64,000 bases of DNA. Origin: Portunus trituberculatus (lineage: Eukaryota > Arthropoda > Malacostraca > Decapoda > Portunidae). A model generated the notes under the pieces. It saw nothing but the letters and a program-made list of their open reading frames with translations, made no database searches and was not told the origin of the DNA. Positions 59,965 to 64,000 of the stretch are shown piece after piece. The translations under genes were made by a program, and so were the position numbers. Position 1 is the first letter of the stretch, and every line of letters starts with the position of its first letter. The stretch lies in assembly GCF_017591435.1 (NCBI RefSeq), contig NC_059300.1:11948128-12012127 (forward strand), read 5' to 3'.

Positions 59965-62830
59965 TCATACTCGTGTGGTCCCGTCTCCATATCTACACAC
60001 ATCCAACTTTCCTTTAAAACTATGCACACTCAAACTATTCCACACCTCCACACATCTCTGTGGGAAACTATATTTCTTCACATCCTTCAAGCATATTCCC
60101 TTGGCTATCTTTTTACTATGCGATCTCGTAGTTCTATTTAAATTTTCCTCTCTCAACATCATTTGCTCATTATCCACTTCATCCAAACCATTCAACAGTT
60201 TATAAACCTGTATTAAATCCCCTCTTTCTCTTCTTTGTTCCAAGGTAAGCAAATTCATTTCTTTTAATCTCTCCTCATAGGTCATTTCTGCCAATTCCGG
60301 AACCATTTTTGTTGCCATTCTCTGCAATCTCTCCAACTTCCTTATATGCTTCTTTTTATAAGGGGACCAAACTGCTCCAGCATATTCCAATCTTGGTCTA
60401 ATTACCGTACTAATTAATTTCTTCATCATATCTTTATCCATATAATGAAAGGCTAATCCAATATTTCTAATCAAATTATATGTTTCTCCAAACATCTTGT
60501 CAATATGAGCCTCAAACTGCCCATGGTCTTGTATTATCACTCCCAAATCCTTTTCCTTTTCCACCTTTTTCAACACTACTCCTTCACCCATCTTATATGA
60601 CCCTCTTGGCCGTCTTCCACTCTTCCCCATCTCCATTACATGACTTTTGCTCAGATTAAATTCCATCTCCCACCTCTTGCTCCACTCCCAAATCCTATCC
60701 AGATCTGCCTGTAAAATTTCACAATCTTCTTCACTCTTCACACCTACACAACTTCGCATCATCCGCAAACAAATTAGTATAACTGTTTACTCCCTCTGGC
60801 ATATCATTAATATAGACAAGGAAAAGTATTGGTGCCAGCACTGAACCTTGTGGGACTCCACTCTCCACCACCAACCAGTCCGACTTTGCATCCCTTATTA
60901 CCGTTCTCATCTCCCTCCATCTCAAGTAGTTTTCCATCCACTTTAACACTTTTCCTTCAGTCCTCCATAAATCTCTAATTTCCATAGCAGTCTCATGTGA
61001 GGTACCTTGTCAAAAGCTTTTTTAAATCCAAATATACACAGTCCATCCATCCCTCTCTCTTGTATTTTGTCAACCACTCTTGAATAAAAGCTCAGTAGAT
61101 TTGTTACACATGACCTCCCTTTCCTAAAGCCAAATTGATGATCCGATAATAACTTATGATCCTCCAGGAACCGTATCCAATATTTCTTTATCACCCTCTC
61201 ACAAATCTTACCGACCACACTTGTTAAAGACACAGGTCTATAGTTAAGAGGCTCTTCCTTACTGCCTCCCTTATAAATGGGCACCACTTCAGCTCTTTTC
61301 CACTCTACTGGTACTTCCCTGTTTCTAATGAGCACCTTATAATATCATATAATGGATCAATCAATTCTTCTCTACATTCCTTCAATAATTTTCCTGAAAC
61401 TTCATCTGGTCCCATCGCTTTATCATCTTTAAGTTCCTCCAACATTTTATATAACTCCTTTTTAGGTATCTTAATGTCATCCATGTGCACATTTCCTTGT
61501 ACATTCTGAGGCTTTACAAACATTGTTTCTTTAGTAAATACTTGTTGAAACCTATTATTTAGCAATTCCACGATATTCTTAGGGTCATCTACTATCCCTT
61601 GCTCTCCTTTTAATCTTTCAATGGACTCTCTCTTTTTAAGTTTACCATTTATGAACCTGTAAAACAATTTTGGATGTTCCTTACTCTTGTCTACAATATC
61701 TTTTTCAAATTTTCTTTCTTCCTCCTCCTTACCCTCACATACTCATTTCTCGCCACTCTATAATTCTCCTTATTTAGTATATTCCTGCTCTTTTCCATCT
61801 TTTCCAAGCCACATCTCTCTTTTCTTTAGCCTTAACACAAGTTGCATTAAACCAATCCTTTCTTCCTTCCTCTCTCGGTTTATACTTTGGTACAAATTTC
61901 ATAACTCCTTCTTTATAATATTTCATAAAAATCTCATATTTTTTTGCACTTCTCTGATTTGTAACATCTCCCAATCTAATGTTCTGAAATAATTTTTCAA
62001 ACTTTCTGTGTCCATCTTTCTATAATTCAATCTACCACTCCTGTATGTCTCATCTCTCCTTCGCTGTGTTGTTGCCATCTGCATTTCCATAACCACATGA
62101 TCACTCTTCCCAATGGACATTTATATTGTATATCCCCACATAGGTACACTTCTCGTGTTAACACCAAATCCAGTCTAGCCGGTTCATCATCTCTATATCT
62201 AGTATTTTCTTTCACCCTCTGTTCCATCATATTTTCCATCATTAGATTAAGAATCTCTCTCCCATGCTTCCTCTCCAACACCACTTACTAGATTTTCCCA
62301 ATCCACTTCTTTACAATTAAAATCTCCTACTAGTATCACCTTTCTTTTTCCAGTTAATACACTTTCCAAACTCTGTAAAGTATCCTTGATCATATTGTCG
62401 TATTCCTTAATGTCCAAGAATTTGTTTTAGGAGGTACATAGGTCACCATGATTATTAATTCTTTTCCATCACTTTTTAACCTTATGCTTATCACTTCTGC
62501 ATTGTTCTTCCCATACCAAACCTTATCCACATTTATCTCCTTCTTCGTCATAATCATAACTCCTCCTCCACCTTTACCCTCTCTATCCTTTCTCCATATA
62601 TTATATTTATTATCCAAATTTACCTTTGTTTTTTCATGTAATTTTGTCTCAGTCAAACACACTATATCAGGCTTCTCCACCATCACATAGTCTTGCAATT
62701 CCAATCTACTTGACAGTATCCCATCTATATTAGTATACATTACGGTCCACCCACTGCTCCCTCTAGGGGTTCCTCCGCATTCCTTCTTTCCACATACCAT
62801 TTTCTGACTCTCTCTCCTATAACTCTCCAA
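59965..62830 (-). pseudogene. LINE-B ORF2 (endonuclease / reverse transcriptase), frameshifted
   Basis: Pieces on the minus strand in order: 62830-62390 (endonuclease start, YTNIDGILSSR, CLTETKLHEKT), 62284-61774 (DEPARLDLVLTRE and later), 61667-61305 (KAMGPDEVSGKLLKE), 61335-60943 (NYRPVSLTSVVGKICE, FGFRKGRSC), 60985-60731 (SGVPQGSVLAPILFLVY, FADDAKLCR) and 60768-59965 (thumb and C-terminus, RPRLEYAGAVW). Several indels break the frame. Confidence 0.87.
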
Positions 62831-63776
62831 AAAAACTTTTCTTTTTCCTCTTCAGACCGTTCATCATTTTTCCTTCTCGCCTCTTCCAACAATTCCTTAT
62901 ATCTTCTCTCTTCCTCATTTCTATTTTTCTTCACACACCTCTTTACAACCTTCTACCTCTCTTAATTTTGATGTTCTATATAAAATGTCCTCCAGATTGT
63001 TGTGACTTCAGTACTACTTTAATCGGTCTCCTTACTCCCTCCTTATACGGACCCAGTCTATGGATCTCTTCCACTTCTTCTTGTAGGTCTTTTTTTTCCA
63101 TCATCATTTAGATTTTTGAACAGATCTCTTACTGTTTTTAATTCTTCTTTAATTCTCTTAGGCTTATATGTTATATTTTGTTCTTTCATCCCAAATATTA
63201 ACACACTCTTCTTCTTTTCTGCTATTTCTCTTATCAATGTTTCCTTATTCTTCATAACATTAACCAGTTCCTTAGACCTTTCTTTTTGTCTTCCTTCAAC
63301 TGATCTTTAATTATTTCTTGTAATCCAACCATCTCAGCTTCCTCGACTCAGTCCATTGTGTTTTCTTCAGTTCCCACCCTTTTAAACCTTTCACTTTGCT
63401 CACTGATCATTTCCTTAAAGTCATCTTTCTCCTTTACATCTTTCTCCATTTTCTCCTCCAACCGTCTCTTATATTTTTCAACCTCCACTCTCAAGTGTGC
63501 ATTCTTATCCACCAATCGTTTTTCATTTTCCTCCAGTCTCTTGACTCTTTCCTTCAAAGCCTTGCGGAATTCTCTATCCTGCTCCTCCTCACTCCTCTGA
63601 ACTTCTAATTCCTTCACCAACTCCTCAAATTTCTTCTCTAACATTACCAATCTACCTTGCATTGTTGCCCCTGTTGAAGATGGACTCATATTTTGAATGG
63701 CTACTTTTGATTTTGCTCCCTGGGCCTCATCGGCATATTTTGAATTTGGTAACTTATTTCTTACGGGTCTATCCAT
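62740..63776 (-). pseudogene. LINE-B ORF1 (coiled coil, RRM-like), frameshifted
   Basis: The first piece (63776-63348) starts MDRPVRNKLPNSKYADEAQG and forms a long Glu/Lys-rich coiled coil. The second (63255-63058) has KSVLIFGMKEQN, the first strand of an RRM-like fold usual in LINE ORF1s. The third (62934-62740) is a basic C-terminus. Frame changes lie near 63350 and 63050. Confidence 0.78.
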
Positions 63777-64000
63777 TTCATTTTACTCTTCCTGGGAGCG
63801 TGTGGGTGTGTGGTGGTGTGCACTGGCGGTCAGGCCTGGTAGCTTTGTGTGTGTGGTGGGATGCGTTGGCGGCTGTTTATGGCTGGCCTTTGTGTGGTTT
63901 CTGCGCTGTCGTTTGGAGTGCGGAGGTTCCAACACCTCCGATCATTCTTATGTACACGCCACCAGGCTACGTTCACTCTGTACACTTGTTCACTCACTCT

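Larger units (their letters stand above)
59918..64000 (-). mobile_element. LINE-B copy, near full-length, runs to the window edge
   Basis: 3' end at 59918 (CTAGTTGTAATTTTACAGGG complement), ORF2 about 59965-62830, ORF1 about 62740-63776, and the probable 5' UTR from 63777 to beyond the window. It lies in the intron of the DUSP12-like gene, antisense. Confidence 0.88.

Overview
The window looks like arthropod nuclear DNA, most likely from a decapod crustacean. Genes are split by introns with GT/AG splice sites, the window is saturated with TG, TA, TC and TTA microsatellites, and CR1-like LINEs, tRNA-derived SINEs and small DNA transposons fill most of the rest. The species is an inference; no tool or database was used.

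Layout. 1-2.3 kb: microsatellites, one weak exon candidate. 2.35-18.4 kb: a divergent housekeeping pair, NDUFS7 (minus, 4 exons, 205 aa) and NAE1 (plus, 9 exons, 536 aa). Both can be rebuilt completely, including two very short first exons whose ATGs lie 257 bp apart. Each first intron holds a LINE-A copy antisense to its host gene. Later NAE1 introns hold a Tigger-like element, a hAT-type MITE and a tandem repeat that copies a splice acceptor; a second hAT-type MITE lies just downstream of the gene. 21.4-30.2 kb: a small secreted-peptide gene (here crp-C, minus) whose 8.5-kb intron contains a chain of LINE-B and LINE-A insertions, with a Harbinger-type MITE nested inside LINE-A. 32.7-38.3 and 47.5-54.3 kb: a direct segmental duplication carrying two more members of the same family, crp-A and crp-B. 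LINE-C copies abut the duplication at 38.3 and 47.46 kb. Between the two copies lie a tRNA-derived SINE, a degenerate ~1-kb minisatellite, a THAP-domain exon and a nearly complete LINE-C. 54.5-55.5 kb: a tail-to-tail inverted repeat of LINE remnants next to 283 bp of pure AT. 57.7-58.4 kb: the first coding exons of a DUSP12-like phosphatase that runs out of the window; its intron holds LINE-B copies to the end.

Most interesting content. The three crp genes share one architecture: a signal-peptide exon ending in Arg-Cys-x, a phase-1 intron at the same place, and an exon with a compact six-cysteine module. crp-A and crp-B add a tail of 11-residue repeats, most with an Asn-Ser-Thr sequon. Between A and B the introns and 3' flank are almost identical, but the cysteine-module codons differ at 25 of 78 bases, nearly all amino-acid changing, with every cysteine kept. 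That is the pattern of a diversifying secreted defence or effector peptide. I do not recognise the family by name.

Names such as LINE-A/B/C and crp-A/B/C are labels used only here.
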